Below are positions 12,664-21,966 of a stretch of 64,000 nucleotides of DNA, piece after piece; the first letter of the stretch is position 1; each line of letters opens with the position of its first letter. This DNA is from Hyphomicrobiales bacterium (lineage in GTDB: Bacteria > Pseudomonadota > Alphaproteobacteria > Rhizobiales > Beijerinckiaceae). The DNA lies in assembly GCA_027483945.1 (NCBI GenBank), contig JAIXTM010000003.1, positions 119,873-183,872 on the forward strand. The letters run 5' to 3'. Made by a program: the position numbers and the translations under genes. The notes beneath the pieces are model-generated. The model worked only from the letters and a program-made list of their open reading frames with translations, did not search any database and was not told where the DNA came from.

Positions 12664-12927
12664 ATGAAGAAGATCATCATCGCGGCCACGGCCGCCTTGG
12701 CCCTCACCGCCTGCACCGCGCGCGAGCAGCGGGTCGCCACCGGCGCCGGAATCGGCGGCGTCGCGGGTGCCGTCGTCGGCGGCCTTGCCACGGGCACGGG
12801 CGGCGGGGCCGTTGCCGGCGGCATCATCGGCGCGGCCGGCGGCGCCATCATCGCCGACGTCACGCGGCCCCGCACCTGCCGCTATTGGAGCGAACGCCGC
12901 GGTCGCTACGTCTACGGCCGCTGCTGA
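12664..12927 (+). CDS. Small glycine-zipper lipoprotein
   Basis: An 87-residue protein with a lipoprotein signal (MKKIIIAATAALALTAC); the lipobox LTAC gives lipidation at Cys17. The mature part is a glycine-zipper hairpin rich in GxGxxGGxxGA repeats (about residues 27-62), followed by a short basic end with two cysteines (TCRYWSERRGRYVYGRC). Proteins of this type sit in the outer membrane or periplasm of proteobacteria and have no firm function. I start at ATG 12664, after an AGGGAG ribosome binding site, rather than at the in-frame ATG 30 nt upstream. A possible stress promoter precedes it. Confidence 0.78.
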   Translation: MKKIIIAATAALALTACTAREQRVATGAGIGGVAGAVVGGLATGTGGGAVAGGIIGAAGGAIIADVTRPRTCRYWSERRGRYVYGRC

Positions 12928-13028
12928 CCTTTCGCATTCACCCTGGGCTTGCCACCGCCGGCGAGCGCGCGAGATCACGTTGTGAGCGCGCGTCACGCCG
13001 GCGCGTAGCAGGCTCATCGGAGGATGCC

Positions 13029-13775
13029 ATGGGACTTCTGGACGAACTGGTCGGCGGCATGCTGGGCGGGAGCCGCCCCGGCAATACGCGCGGCGGCGGC
13101 ATGTCGCCGCTCGTCATGGCGCTGCTCGCGCTCCTCGCCTCGCGCGGCGGCGGCGGGCTTTCCGGCGGCCTGGGCGATCTGCTGGGCGGCGGCCGGCGCC
13201 CTCCCCGGGATGCCATGCCGGACGAACCCGGCAATTCCCCGGGCGGGCTGGGCGACATCCTGGGGCAGATCCTGGGCGGAGCAGGCGGCGGCAAGCTGCC
13301 GGGAGGGCTGGGAGATATCCTTGGGGGCGGTACCGGCCGGGTGCCGCGCACGGCCGGAGCGCCCGCCGGCTCCGGATCCAGCGGGGACGGCAGCCTCGAT
13401 GCGGTTCTGGACGACGTATTCGGCAAAAAGGGTGCGCAGGCGCCGGCGATGCAGGCCGGCAACGACGGCGACGATCGCGCGTCCTACGGCGCCCTTGGCG
13501 ACCTTCTCGGCGGCGGGCTCGGCGGCCTCCTGGAAACCTTCCAGCAATCGGGCCGCGGCGACATCGCCCGCTCGTGGATCGGCAAGGGCGAGAACGCGCC
13601 GGTCTCCGCCGACGACCTGCGGCAGGCGCTGCCTGACGGCATCATCGAGCAGCTCGCGGCGATGACGGGCCGCAACCCCGACAACCTGCTCGTGGAACTG
13701 ACCGACGCCCTGCCCCGCGACGTCGACCGCCTGACGCCGGCCGGACGCGTGCCCGATCGCGGCGAATGGGTGTGA
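13029..13775 (+). CDS. YidB-family (DUF937) glycine-rich protein
   Basis: A 248-residue protein. The N-terminus (MGLLDELVGGMLGG) and C-terminal half (DIARSWIGKGENAPVSADDLRQAL to the end) match the YidB/DUF937 family of unknown function. Between them, short units such as GGLGDLLGGG, GGLGDILGQILGG, GGLGDILGGG and GALGDLLGGGLGGLL recur, separated by Pro/Ser/Gly linkers. The ATG at 13029 follows GGAGGA closely and is preferred to an upstream frame. There is no signal peptide. The methyltransferase gene converges on it with a 3-nt gap. Confidence 0.75.
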   Translation: MGLLDELVGGMLGGSRPGNTRGGGMSPLVMALLALLASRGGGGLSGGLGDLLGGGRRPPRDAMPDEPGNSPGGLGDILGQILGGAGGGKLPGGLGDILGGGTGRVPRTAGAPAGSGSSGDGSLDAVLDDVFGKKGAQAPAMQAGNDGDDRASYGALGDLLGGGLGGLLETFQQSGRGDIARSWIGKGENAPVSADDLRQALPDGIIEQLAAMTGRNPDNLLVELTDALPRDVDRLTPAGRVPDRGEWV

Positions 13776-13778
13776 GGC

Positions 13779-14651
13779 CTATCCGCCCTTGATCTCGCGC
13801 ACGCCGAGGGCATCCGCCAGCCGCGCCTTCGCGCTGCCGGGCTTCAGCGGCTTCTGCTGGCTCTCGTGCGGCGACCAGCCGGAGAGCCAGACCATCTCGA
13901 ACGTGGCGCGCACGCGCCCGTCCGGATCGGCGAAGCGCTCGGCATAGATCGCCGCCATGCGCATCAGCGTGCCCCGCCGCAGCGGCGTGCGGCGGCGCTC
14001 GACGAGCGCGTTGGTGAGCCCCATGGCCCGCAGGTCCGCCATCAATCCGAAGACGGACGCGTAGCGCACGGTCACCGTCTCGGCATCCGCCACCGGAAGG
14101 GCGAGCCCGGCCCGCTGGAGCAGGCCGCCGAGATCGCGCACGTCGGCGAAGGGCGCGACGCGTGGGCTGATCCCGCCCTCCAGCTCGGCCTCGGCAGCGG
14201 CGAAGGCCTGGCGCAGCTCGCTCAAGGTCTGGCCGCCGAACAGGCAGCCGACGAACAGCCCGTCGGGCTTCAAGGCCCGCCGGATCTGGATCAGCGCGCC
14301 CGGCAGGTCGTTGACCTGCTGCAGCGAGAGGAGCGAGACGGCGAGGTCGAACGTTTCCGGCGCGAAGGGCAGCCGCTCCTCGTCCGCCGCCACCATGCCG
14401 GGAGTGCCGGCCATGCCGGCGCGGACGACCTCCCTTACCCGGCCCGTCGCGGCGAGGACGGCCCCGGCGCCCTGACCGGGCGTGCCGAGATCGAGGGCGA
14501 GGGGGAAGTCGCGCTTCACGGTCGCCAGCCGCTCCGCCAGGTCCTCCAGCGCGCGTTGCAGCAGGAAATCCGCATAGCCCGTCCGCTCCGCCCGCGCCAT
14601 GCGGCGGCGGACGAGATCGCGGTCGAAGACATTCGGAGCGGTGTCGGCCAC
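13779..14651 (-). CDS. NDUFAF5-like class I SAM-dependent methyltransferase-fold protein
   Basis: A 290-residue soluble protein starting at GTG. It begins VFDRDLVRRRMARAER, has a nucleotide-binding strand (LALDLGTPGQGAG), a post-II region with EERLPFAPETFDLAVSLLSLQQVNDLPG and a C-terminal signature WSPHESQQKPLKPGSAKARLADAL. This combination is typical of alphaproteobacterial relatives of mitochondrial NDUFAF5, which hydroxylates an arginine in complex I subunit NDUFS7, and more distantly of BioC. Whether the bacterial protein acts on NuoB is inference. It lies beside rnpB on the same strand. Confidence 0.82.
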   Translation of the reverse strand: MADTAPNVFDRDLVRRRMARAERTGYADFLLQRALEDLAERLATVKRDFPLALDLGTPGQGAGAVLAATGRVREVVRAGMAGTPGMVAADEERLPFAPETFDLAVSLLSLQQVNDLPGALIQIRRALKPDGLFVGCLFGGQTLSELRQAFAAAEAELEGGISPRVAPFADVRDLGGLLQRAGLALPVADAETVTVRYASVFGLMADLRAMGLTNALVERRRTPLRRGTLMRMAAIYAERFADPDGRVRATFEMVWLSGWSPHESQQKPLKPGSAKARLADALGVREIKGG

Positions 14652-14720
14652 GCATGGCTCCCAGCGGCGGAAGGGGCGCCGCCCGGACCGCGTCGGCGAT
14701 CCGGGCGACCCGTGACCTTA

Positions 14721-15112
14721 GGACCAGCCGGCCTGTAAGCCGGGTTCTGTATGGCTGCCGGCTCGCGCCGGCAACGTGACGGCCATTCCTCTAGGGCCGC
14801 CCTTGCGGGAAGCCTCGAGCAACCAACCCGGACGACTGGGCCGGAGAGCCCTGGCGCCTTGCGGTGCCGCGCCGTCCCTATTCGGTTTTGCTCCCGGTGG
14901 GGCTTGCCATGCCGTCCGCGTTGCCGCGTCCGCGGTGCGCTCTTACCGCACCTTTTCACCCTGACCCCGGCGGCCGGAGCCGAAGGGGCGGTCTGTTTTC
15001 TGTGGCGCTTTCCCTGGGGTCGCCCCCGCCGGGCGTTACCCGGCACCGTTTCTCCGTGGAGCCCGGACTTTCCTCCCCGATCGCGAGATCGCGGCGGCCG
15101 TCCGGCCGACTG
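14721..15112 (-). ncRNA. rnpB: RNase P RNA, bacterial class A
   Basis: The minus strand carries the hallmark sequences of the catalytic RNA that matures tRNA 5' ends. Near the 5' end is GAGGAAAGTCCGGGCTCC (15058-15075), and near the 3' end is ACAGAACCCGGCTTACAG (about 14733-14750). The ends pair as helix P1: AGUCGGCC at 15112-15105 with GGCCGGCU at 14725-14732. The span of about 390 nt is normal. No protein should be called inside this interval, although several frames are open. End positions are accurate to a few bases. Confidence 0.96.
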
Positions 15113-15156
15113 GCGCTGGGGATGTGGACGGTCGGGGCGGGAAGGTCAAGCGGTGC

Positions 15157-15201
15157 GTGCTTCGAGGCTCGCCGTTCCGGCGAGCACCTCAGCATGAGGA
15201 C
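15157..15201 (-). repeat. Dispersed intergenic palindromic repeat, copy 1
   Basis: Read on the minus strand it is GTCCTCATGCTGAGGTGC, a variable middle with its own short hairpin (CTCGCCGGAACGGCGAG), then CCTCGAAGCAC. The same outer parts recur in plus orientation at 15231-15272 and 26491-26530. It lies in the spacer between rnpB and the acyltransferase gene. Such repeats occur in many copies in Hyphomicrobiales genomes. Confidence 0.75.
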
Positions 15202-15230
15202 CGATGTCAGGAGGCACGGTAGACGGGAAG

Positions 15231-15272
15231 CCTCATCCTGAGGTGCGAGGCGAAGCCGAGCCTCGAAGGACG
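15231..15272 (+). repeat. Dispersed intergenic palindromic repeat, copy 2
   Basis: CCTCATCCTGAGGTGCGAGG, then a short AAGCC-containing middle and GAGCCTCGAAGGACG. Inner hairpins include CCTCA/TGAGG. It matches the copies at 15157-15201 (inverted) and 26491-26530, so two copies face each other here, 29 nt apart. Confidence 0.75.
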
Positions 15273-15299
15273 AGGCGGCGAGCGCCCGCGTCCTTCGAC

Positions 15300-16394
15300 C
15301 TACTCCGCCGCCTTCGGCCTCGGCCCCGCCAGCGGCCAGCGGCCGAGCGCCCGGCGGGCGGGGTCTTCGAACCCGCGGAAAACCGCGATGGACACGCCGA
15401 CGCAGACCAAAGCGGCGAGCACCGCCAGAGGCAGGCGCCACGCCTCGTCCAGCTTCAGCACGCGCGGCAGCATCGTGAACAGGGCCGTTCCGATGAGAGG
15501 ATGCAGCATGTACACCGCGTAGCTCGCATCGCCGAGCGCGGTACAGGCGGGCGAGGCGAGCGCGGATTGGGGCCCGTTCATCTCGGCCAGGGCGATGGCA
15601 CCCACCGCCACGACCGCCATGGCGATGACCGCGTAGGGCGAGGCGTGGATGAGCATGAGCGCGACGACCGCGAACCCGGCGCAATGGGCTGCCCACCACG
15701 GCACGGCGAGATGGCGCAGCGGGCCCGTGACGAGGCGGTTCAGCGCCATGCCGGCAATGAAGGTCGGCACAGCGCGCAGGGCGCCGTAATCGTAGGTGGC
15801 TTCCGTCCAGTCCCTGAGGCCGAGCGCGGTGCGGGCCGCGTCCTGCCCGACCGCCAGCAGCGCGGCGACGCCGAGAGCCGGCAGCGCGCCGATCCGGTTC
15901 ACCAGCAGCAGGAAGGCCGGAAAGGCGAGATAGACCAGGAACTCCGCGCTGATCGACCAGGAGGGCGTGTTGAACGACATGTGCCCGGTCGTGCCCCAGG
16001 CATGGACGAGCAGCACGTTCGGCAGGAAGGCGGACGGGTCCAGATATTCCGGCTGGTTGAAGCGGTAGCCCGCGGCGAAGAGCAGGACGCCGAGCCCCGC
16101 ATAGGCGAGGAGCGTCAGGAGATGGAGCGGATAGACCCGCGCCAGCCTTTTCTGGATGAAGCGGCCGAAATCGGCGAGGTCGCCCATGCGCCCGCCATAG
16201 GTGTGCATGATGACGAAGCCCGACAGGACGAAGAAGAAGTCCACGAACAGGCGGAACTCGGTCAGCGGCGCGATGGATTCCAGCCCCGGCGGCGCCCAGG
16301 GCTGCGAATAGTGGAAGACGAGCACGCCGAAGGCCGCGAAGAAGCGGTAGGTGTCGAGCACCTGAAAGCGCGTCCGGACGGGCATGGGCGGCAA
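15300..16394 (-). CDS. Acyltransferase-3 family membrane protein
   Basis: A polytopic inner-membrane protein of 364 residues with about ten membrane segments. The N-terminal segment DTYRFFAAFGVLVFHYSQ has the R-X10-H motif of the acyltransferase-3 family (OafA, WecH, NodX). These enzymes transfer acetyl or other acyl groups from the cytoplasmic side to extracytoplasmic sugars or lipids. The acceptor is unknown and no glycan genes adjoin. The start is uncertain: a TTG at 16394 has a GGAG site 9 nt upstream, while an ATG at 16385 has no visible ribosome binding site. Confidence 0.85.
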   Translation of the reverse strand: MPPMPVRTRFQVLDTYRFFAAFGVLVFHYSQPWAPPGLESIAPLTEFRLFVDFFFVLSGFVIMHTYGGRMGDLADFGRFIQKRLARVYPLHLLTLLAYAGLGVLLFAAGYRFNQPEYLDPSAFLPNVLLVHAWGTTGHMSFNTPSWSISAEFLVYLAFPAFLLLVNRIGALPALGVAALLAVGQDAARTALGLRDWTEATYDYGALRAVPTFIAGMALNRLVTGPLRHLAVPWWAAHCAGFAVVALMLIHASPYAVIAMAVVAVGAIALAEMNGPQSALASPACTALGDASYAVYMLHPLIGTALFTMLPRVLKLDEAWRLPLAVLAALVCVGVSIAVFRGFEDPARRALGRWPLAGPRPKAAE

Positions 16395-16446
16395 GGGAGC
16401 GATCTCCGTTCCCGCCCAGCCCTAACGGCAAAAGGCAAAGATGCCG

Positions 16447-17640
<1,194 letters not shown>

Positions 17641-17743
17641 CGCCGCCTCCCTCCTGACACAAGCAAAGGGCGGCCGGATTGTCCCGGTCGCCCGCCTGTT
17701 GAGAGATAGAGCAGGTTTCAGGCCGTCGCCAGATGCCGCTCCG

Positions 17744-18934
17744 TCACCTGACGCGTTCCAGGACGCTGACGTAATTGGCGACCGCGGCCCCGCCCATGTT
17801 GAAAATCCCGCCGAGCTGCGGGTTCTTCAGCTGCATCTCTCCCGCTGCGTCACAAAGCTGCATCGCGGTGATCGCGTGCATGGAGACGCCCGTGGCGCCG
17901 ATCGGATGGCCCTTCGCCTTCAGGCCGCCGGAGACGTTGACCGGCAGCTTGCCGCCGACCTCCGTCATGCCCTCCCTGATCGCCCGGGCGCCCTGACCCT
18001 CCGGCACGAGTCCCATCGCCTCGTATTCGATGAGCTCGGCGATGGTGAAGCAGTCATGGGTCTCCACGAAGGAAAGGTCGGCAAGGGTGATTCCCGCCTC
18101 CGCCAGCGCCCGATCCCAGGCCACCCTGCAGCCCTCGAATTTCAGGATGTCGCGCTTGGACATGGGCAGGAAGTCCTGCGCATGGGCCCGGCCGCGGAAG
18201 GCCACGGCCTTGGAAAAGCCTGCCGCGCTGTCGGCATCGGTGATGACCAGCGCCGCCGCCCCGTCCGAGACCAGCGAGCAATCCGTGCGCTTGAGCGGCC
18301 CCGCGACGAAGGGATTCTTGTCGCTCTCGGCGCGGCAGAACGCGTAGCCCAGATCCTTCCTCATCTGCGCATACGGGTTCTTCACGCCGTTGCGGTGGTT
18401 CTTGGCGGCGATCATGGCCAGCGCGTCCGACTGGTCGCCATGGCGCTGGAAATACGCCCCCGCGATCTGGCCGAAGACGCCGGCGAACCCGGCCGGGATC
18501 TCGCCGTCCTCCGGGAGGTAGGACGCTTTCAGGAGGTTCTTGCCGATCTCGGGGCCCGGCGTCGTCGTCATCTGCTCGACGCCGACGACCAGCACGGTCC
18601 GGGCGCGGCCGGCCTCGATGGTCTTGAGCGCCTGGTGAACCGCGGCCGAGCCGGTGGCGCACGCATTCTCCACCCGGGTCGTCGGCTTGAAGCGCAGCCT
18701 GTCGTCGGCCTGGAGGACGAGCGAGGCCGTGAAATCCTGCGGCGAGAAGCCGGCGTTGAAATGGCCGAGCAGGACCTCGTCCACATCCTCCGCGCCGATG
18801 CCGGCATCGGCCAGCGCCTCGCGCGCGACGCGGGTGACGAGGGTCTCGATGGTTTCGCCCTCGAGGCGGCCGAAGGCGGTGTGGGCCCAGCCGACGATGG
18901 CGGGGGACTTCATCTCGCGGGTTGCGGCGGTCAT
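17744..18934 (-). CDS. Thiolase-family acetyl-CoA acetyltransferase (SCP-x-like)
   Basis: A 396-residue cytoplasmic protein of the thiolase fold. The nucleophilic Cys is in VENACATGSAAVH, the middle His in FVETHDCFTIAE, and the C-terminal loop is GGLKAKGHPIGATG. The HDCF form in place of NEAF is typical of the SCP-x/lipid-transfer thiolase branch, whose members act in fatty acid or sterol side-chain breakdown. The exact substrate is unknown. The start ATG at 18934 is near a second possible ATG at 18913. It stands between nhaA and a DMT transporter on the same strand, with no beta-oxidation partners nearby. Confidence 0.88.
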   Translation of the reverse strand: MTAATREMKSPAIVGWAHTAFGRLEGETIETLVTRVAREALADAGIGAEDVDEVLLGHFNAGFSPQDFTASLVLQADDRLRFKPTTRVENACATGSAAVHQALKTIEAGRARTVLVVGVEQMTTTPGPEIGKNLLKASYLPEDGEIPAGFAGVFGQIAGAYFQRHGDQSDALAMIAAKNHRNGVKNPYAQMRKDLGYAFCRAESDKNPFVAGPLKRTDCSLVSDGAAALVITDADSAAGFSKAVAFRGRAHAQDFLPMSKRDILKFEGCRVAWDRALAEAGITLADLSFVETHDCFTIAELIEYEAMGLVPEGQGARAIREGMTEVGGKLPVNVSGGLKAKGHPIGATGVSMHAITAMQLCDAAGEMQLKNPQLGGIFNMGGAAVANYVSVLERVR

Positions 18935-19020
18935 GGGCGCGCTCCGTGCTTGTCCGTGCCGGCAATCTGGTTGGCGCGGCGCGCCGGAACAACCCCTGCC
19001 TTGGGCGCGGCGCTGCCCAG

Positions 19021-19926
19021 CTACGGATGCGCGAAAAGCAGGAGCGCGACGCCCCCGGTCACCAGGACGAGCCCGGCGGCCTCCCGCCGGGAGATCGCCT
19101 GCGCGAAGACGATCCGCGAGACGAGCGCCGCGAACAGCACCTCCACCAGCCCCAGCGTGCGCACGCTGGCGGCGCTGGTGAGCGCAAAGCCGATGAACCA
19201 GAGCTGCGAGGCGACGGCGCCCATCAGCCCGGCAAAGAGCGAGCCGCGCCAGGCCGCGGCGCTCGCCGACAGAGCCTCCCGGTCGAAGGCCAGCATCCAG
19301 AGCCCCAGAAGGAGACTCTGCAGGCCGAGGCCCCAGACCAACGTGGTCGTGGCCCGGATGAGGAAGCCGCCGTCCTCCAGCGCAAGGATTGCGCCGCGGA
19401 AGCCCACGGCCGCGACGGCGAAGAGCGCGCCCGAGCCGATGCCCATGGCGGCCGCGCCGAGACCCGCCTGGGCGAGCGGCAGGCCCTTGCGTGTGGTGAC
19501 GAGCACGACGCCCATGGTCGCGACGAGGATGGCGAGCCCCATCGGCAGGGTCAGCCGCTCGCCCAGCACGGCCAGCGCGAAGACGGCGACGAGGACGGGC
19601 TCGGTCTTGGTGAAGGCGGTGACGACGGCGAAGCCCTTGCTGCGCATGGCCGACAGCATCAGGGCCGTGGCGGCGATCTGGGCGAGCGCCCCGCCGGCGG
19701 CGAAGACGAGGAACCGGGCGGACGGCTCCGGCACGCCCTCGCCCGTCCCCATCCGCACGAGGACGAGGAACAGGCAGGCGAATGGCAGCCCGTACAGGAA
19801 GCGCACCTGCGTCGCGCCGACCGTGCCGATGACGTCGATGAGCCGGCGCTGCATGACGTTGCGCGCCGTCTGCGCCGCGGCGGCACCGATCGTGGCCGGG
19901 ATCCAGAGAAGGCCGGGATCGATCAC
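19021..19926 (-). CDS. EamA/DMT-family transporter
   Basis: A 301-residue membrane protein with ten hydrophobic segments arranged as two EamA repeats. The first includes FTKTEPVLVAVFALAVLGERLTLPMGLAIL and the second LGLVEVLFAALVSRIVFAQAISRREAAGLVLVTGGVALLL; both contain the conserved Glu of drug/metabolite transporters. It likely exports a small metabolite, but the substrate cannot be inferred. I start at GTG 19926 (reading IDPGLLWIP), because the frame extended further upstream has no membrane character and runs into the divergent promoter region. Confidence 0.86.
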   Translation of the reverse strand: MIDPGLLWIPATIGAAAAQTARNVMQRRLIDVIGTVGATQVRFLYGLPFACLFLVLVRMGTGEGVPEPSARFLVFAAGGALAQIAATALMLSAMRSKGFAVVTAFTKTEPVLVAVFALAVLGERLTLPMGLAILVATMGVVLVTTRKGLPLAQAGLGAAAMGIGSGALFAVAAVGFRGAILALEDGGFLIRATTTLVWGLGLQSLLLGLWMLAFDREALSASAAAWRGSLFAGLMGAVASQLWFIGFALTSAASVRTLGLVEVLFAALVSRIVFAQAISRREAAGLVLVTGGVALLLFAHP

Positions 19927-20230
19927 AGGCGGCTCTTTCCACCGTCGACGGAGCGGCCTGCCCATGCATTGCCGCATTTGGGTCCTAACAGGCTCGTCCG
20001 CCCGGGACGCAAGGCCACCGGAGCGAGCCCGAACGCGATGGCAGGATGCCGGCGGGAGGCGGACCGGTAAAGCCGGGCCCGCGCAAGCCTGATCGGCGCG
20101 GCACGCATCGGCGGTCTCGGCTCCGGCATCGCCGCGCCGTCCCGCAAGGACGCCGGACTGGCCAAACAGCGACCGTCTATGTAGCCTGCGGCCGGCACGC
20201 GCCGGTCGCATTCCCGCGAGAGAGAGCCGC
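19927..20230. other. Divergent intergenic region, EamA transporter / D,D-carboxypeptidase
   Basis: About 300 nt between two divergent genes. It must hold both promoters. A TATGTA hexamer at 20178-20183, about 50 nt before the carboxypeptidase start, is the best -10 candidate on the plus strand, but no good -35 is spaced from it. I see no repeat, RNA gene or GGAAC-type site. Confidence 0.35.
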
Positions 20231-21898
20231 ATGATCCTGAAAGCCCGCTCCGGCGCAATCGCCGGCCTGGTCTCGCTCATGGCTCTGGCCGCAGGTCCCG
20301 CTTTGGCGGGGCCGAGCCTCGTCATCGACGTCGACAGCGGGAAGGTGCTGCACCAGCAGGACGCCACCGCGCCCTGGTATCCGGCCTCCGTCACCAAGCT
20401 GATGACCGCCTATGTCGCGCTGAAGGAAGTGGCGGCCGGGCGCATCACCATGGACACGCCGCTCATCGTCTCGGCCAGAGCCTCAGCCGCCTCGCCCTCC
20501 AAGATGGGCTTCAAGCCGGGCATCGAGGTGACGCTCGAGAACGCGCTGCGCATGATCATGGTCAAGTCGGCCAACGACGTCTCGGTGACCATCGCGGAAG
20601 GCATTGCCGGCTCGGTCGAAACCTTCTCGGCCATGATGAACCGCGAGGCCGCGCGCCTCGGCATGGTCAACAGCAACTTCGTCAACCCGAACGGCTGGCC
20701 CGACCCCGACAACCGGACCAGCGCCCGGGACATGGCGATCCTCGGCCGCGCGCTCCTGCTCGAATTCCCGCAGCACGGAGACCTGTGGGGCATCGGCGCG
20801 ATCAAGTTCGGCAAGCGCATCATGCGCAACACGAACGGGCTGGTCGGCCGCTATCCGGGCACGCTCGGCATGAAGACCGGCTTCATCTGCTCGTCGGGCT
20901 TCAACGTCGTCGCCGCCGCCGAGCGCAACGGCCGGCGCCTGATCGCCGTCGTCATGGGCGCCCATACCGCGGCCGAGCGGACGATCCGCACAGCCGAACT
21001 CCTGGACAAGGGCTTCGCCTCCATGGGCTGGAGCGGCACGACCGTCGACGCGCTTCCGGCCGGCTTCGGCACGCCGCCGGACCTGAGGCCCGATGTCTGC
21101 GGCAAGCGCCGCGGCATCCCGTCCGAGGAGGACGGCGAGACACCGGTGGCCGCGGGCGTCGCCAATGACAGCGACAACCCCATCGCCGCCGCGCTGCAGC
21201 CCGCCCTGACGCCGGGCGTCGCCGCCGTGCGCGGCACCGGGGGTCGCTGGTCCCTGGCGCCGCGGGCCGCCGTCGAGCCGACCATCGTCTCGGTCGGACG
21301 CCGGCCCGGCTCGACCGCGATCGCGCGCGGTCCGGTCGGCGTCGATGCGCCGGTCGTGGCGGGCGTGCCCGCCGGCGCCCAGGCCTTCGCGCCGGACGGC
21401 ACGGCGGCAAAACCCGGCACGCTGCGCGAGGGGCCGCTGCTGCTGCAGGGCTCAGCGCCGCAGGCGCCGGGTGCCGGCATCGGCTTTGGCGCCAAGCCCG
21501 CGCCGACGGCCAATCGCGGCGCCATCGCCGCCCGCCCGGCCCCCGATGCCGGAGCGCAGCGGCCCGCGGCCAAGCCCGCACCCACGGCGGCGAAACCCGC
21601 GCCGGCCAAACCGACAGCAGCCAAGCCGGCGGCGGCCAAACCGGCTGCCGCGAAGCCGGCGCCTGCCAAGCCCGTCGCAGCGCGCGACCCGTCGGAGAAG
21701 CCTGCCGCGAAGCCGGCGCCCGCCAAGCCTGCTGTGGACAAGCCGGCCGCGGCCAAACCTGTCGCGGCAAAGCCCGCCCCGCCGGGCGCCAAGCCGGCGG
21801 CCCAGAAGCCCAAGCCCAAGCCGGAGGCCGGCCTCGACAAGCCCATGCGCATCCTGCCGGCGACGCTGCCGCCGTCCAAGGCGAAGCCGGGTCAGTGA
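20231..21898 (+). CDS. D-alanyl-D-alanine carboxypeptidase (PBP5/6 class) with long Ala/Pro/Lys tail
   Basis: A 555-residue exported penicillin-binding protein with a signal peptide cleaved near GPALA. The three serine-peptidase S11 motifs are present: S53-V-T-K56, S113-A-N115 and K215-T-G217. It trims the terminal D-alanine from peptidoglycan stem peptides. The catalytic part ends near residue 290. The remaining 260 residues are low-complexity, and from about 440 they become a near-repetitive run of AKPA/AKPAA units rich in lysine. I see no amphipathic anchor helix at the C-terminus. The basic tail could instead hold the enzyme to the wall or the anionic surface, which is inference. Confidence 0.92.
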   Translation: MILKARSGAIAGLVSLMALAAGPALAGPSLVIDVDSGKVLHQQDATAPWYPASVTKLMTAYVALKEVAAGRITMDTPLIVSARASAASPSKMGFKPGIEVTLENALRMIMVKSANDVSVTIAEGIAGSVETFSAMMNREAARLGMVNSNFVNPNGWPDPDNRTSARDMAILGRALLLEFPQHGDLWGIGAIKFGKRIMRNTNGLVGRYPGTLGMKTGFICSSGFNVVAAAERNGRRLIAVVMGAHTAAERTIRTAELLDKGFASMGWSGTTVDALPAGFGTPPDLRPDVCGKRRGIPSEEDGETPVAAGVANDSDNPIAAALQPALTPGVAAVRGTGGRWSLAPRAAVEPTIVSVGRRPGSTAIARGPVGVDAPVVAGVPAGAQAFAPDGTAAKPGTLREGPLLLQGSAPQAPGAGIGFGAKPAPTANRGAIAARPAPDAGAQRPAAKPAPTAAKPAPAKPTAAKPAAAKPAAAKPAPAKPVAARDPSEKPAAKPAPAKPAVDKPAAAKPVAAKPAPPGAKPAAQKPKPKPEAGLDKPMRILPATLPPSKAKPGQ

Positions 21899-21934
21899 TA
21901 AAGGCGGCGTTACGGTAGCCAGCGCGGCGGGATT

Positions 21935-21949
21935 TGTAATAGTATAACA
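21935..21949. promoter_or_regulatory. Zur-like operator before the CobW gene
   Basis: TGTAATAGTATAACA, inside the longer imperfect palindrome TTGTAATAGTATAACAA (21934-21950), matches the Zur consensus TGTTATANTATAACA at all but one defined position. It is an island of A/T in a GC-rich spacer, 17 nt before the start codon. There it could overlap the promoter, so that zinc-loaded Zur would repress the gene. Confidence 0.72.
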
Positions 21950-21966
21950 ATTCCCGCCCATCGCCG

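Noticed and set aside
14751-15241. Several open frames on both strands across 14.75-15.24 kb
   Set aside because: The interval is RNase P RNA, with conserved 5' and 3' sequences and pairing ends; the frames are chance.
21565-21835. Ala/Pro/Lys stretch as a possible frameshift or assembly error
   Set aside because: The frame stays open in one phase to a single stop, and third-position base use is like that of the rest of the gene.
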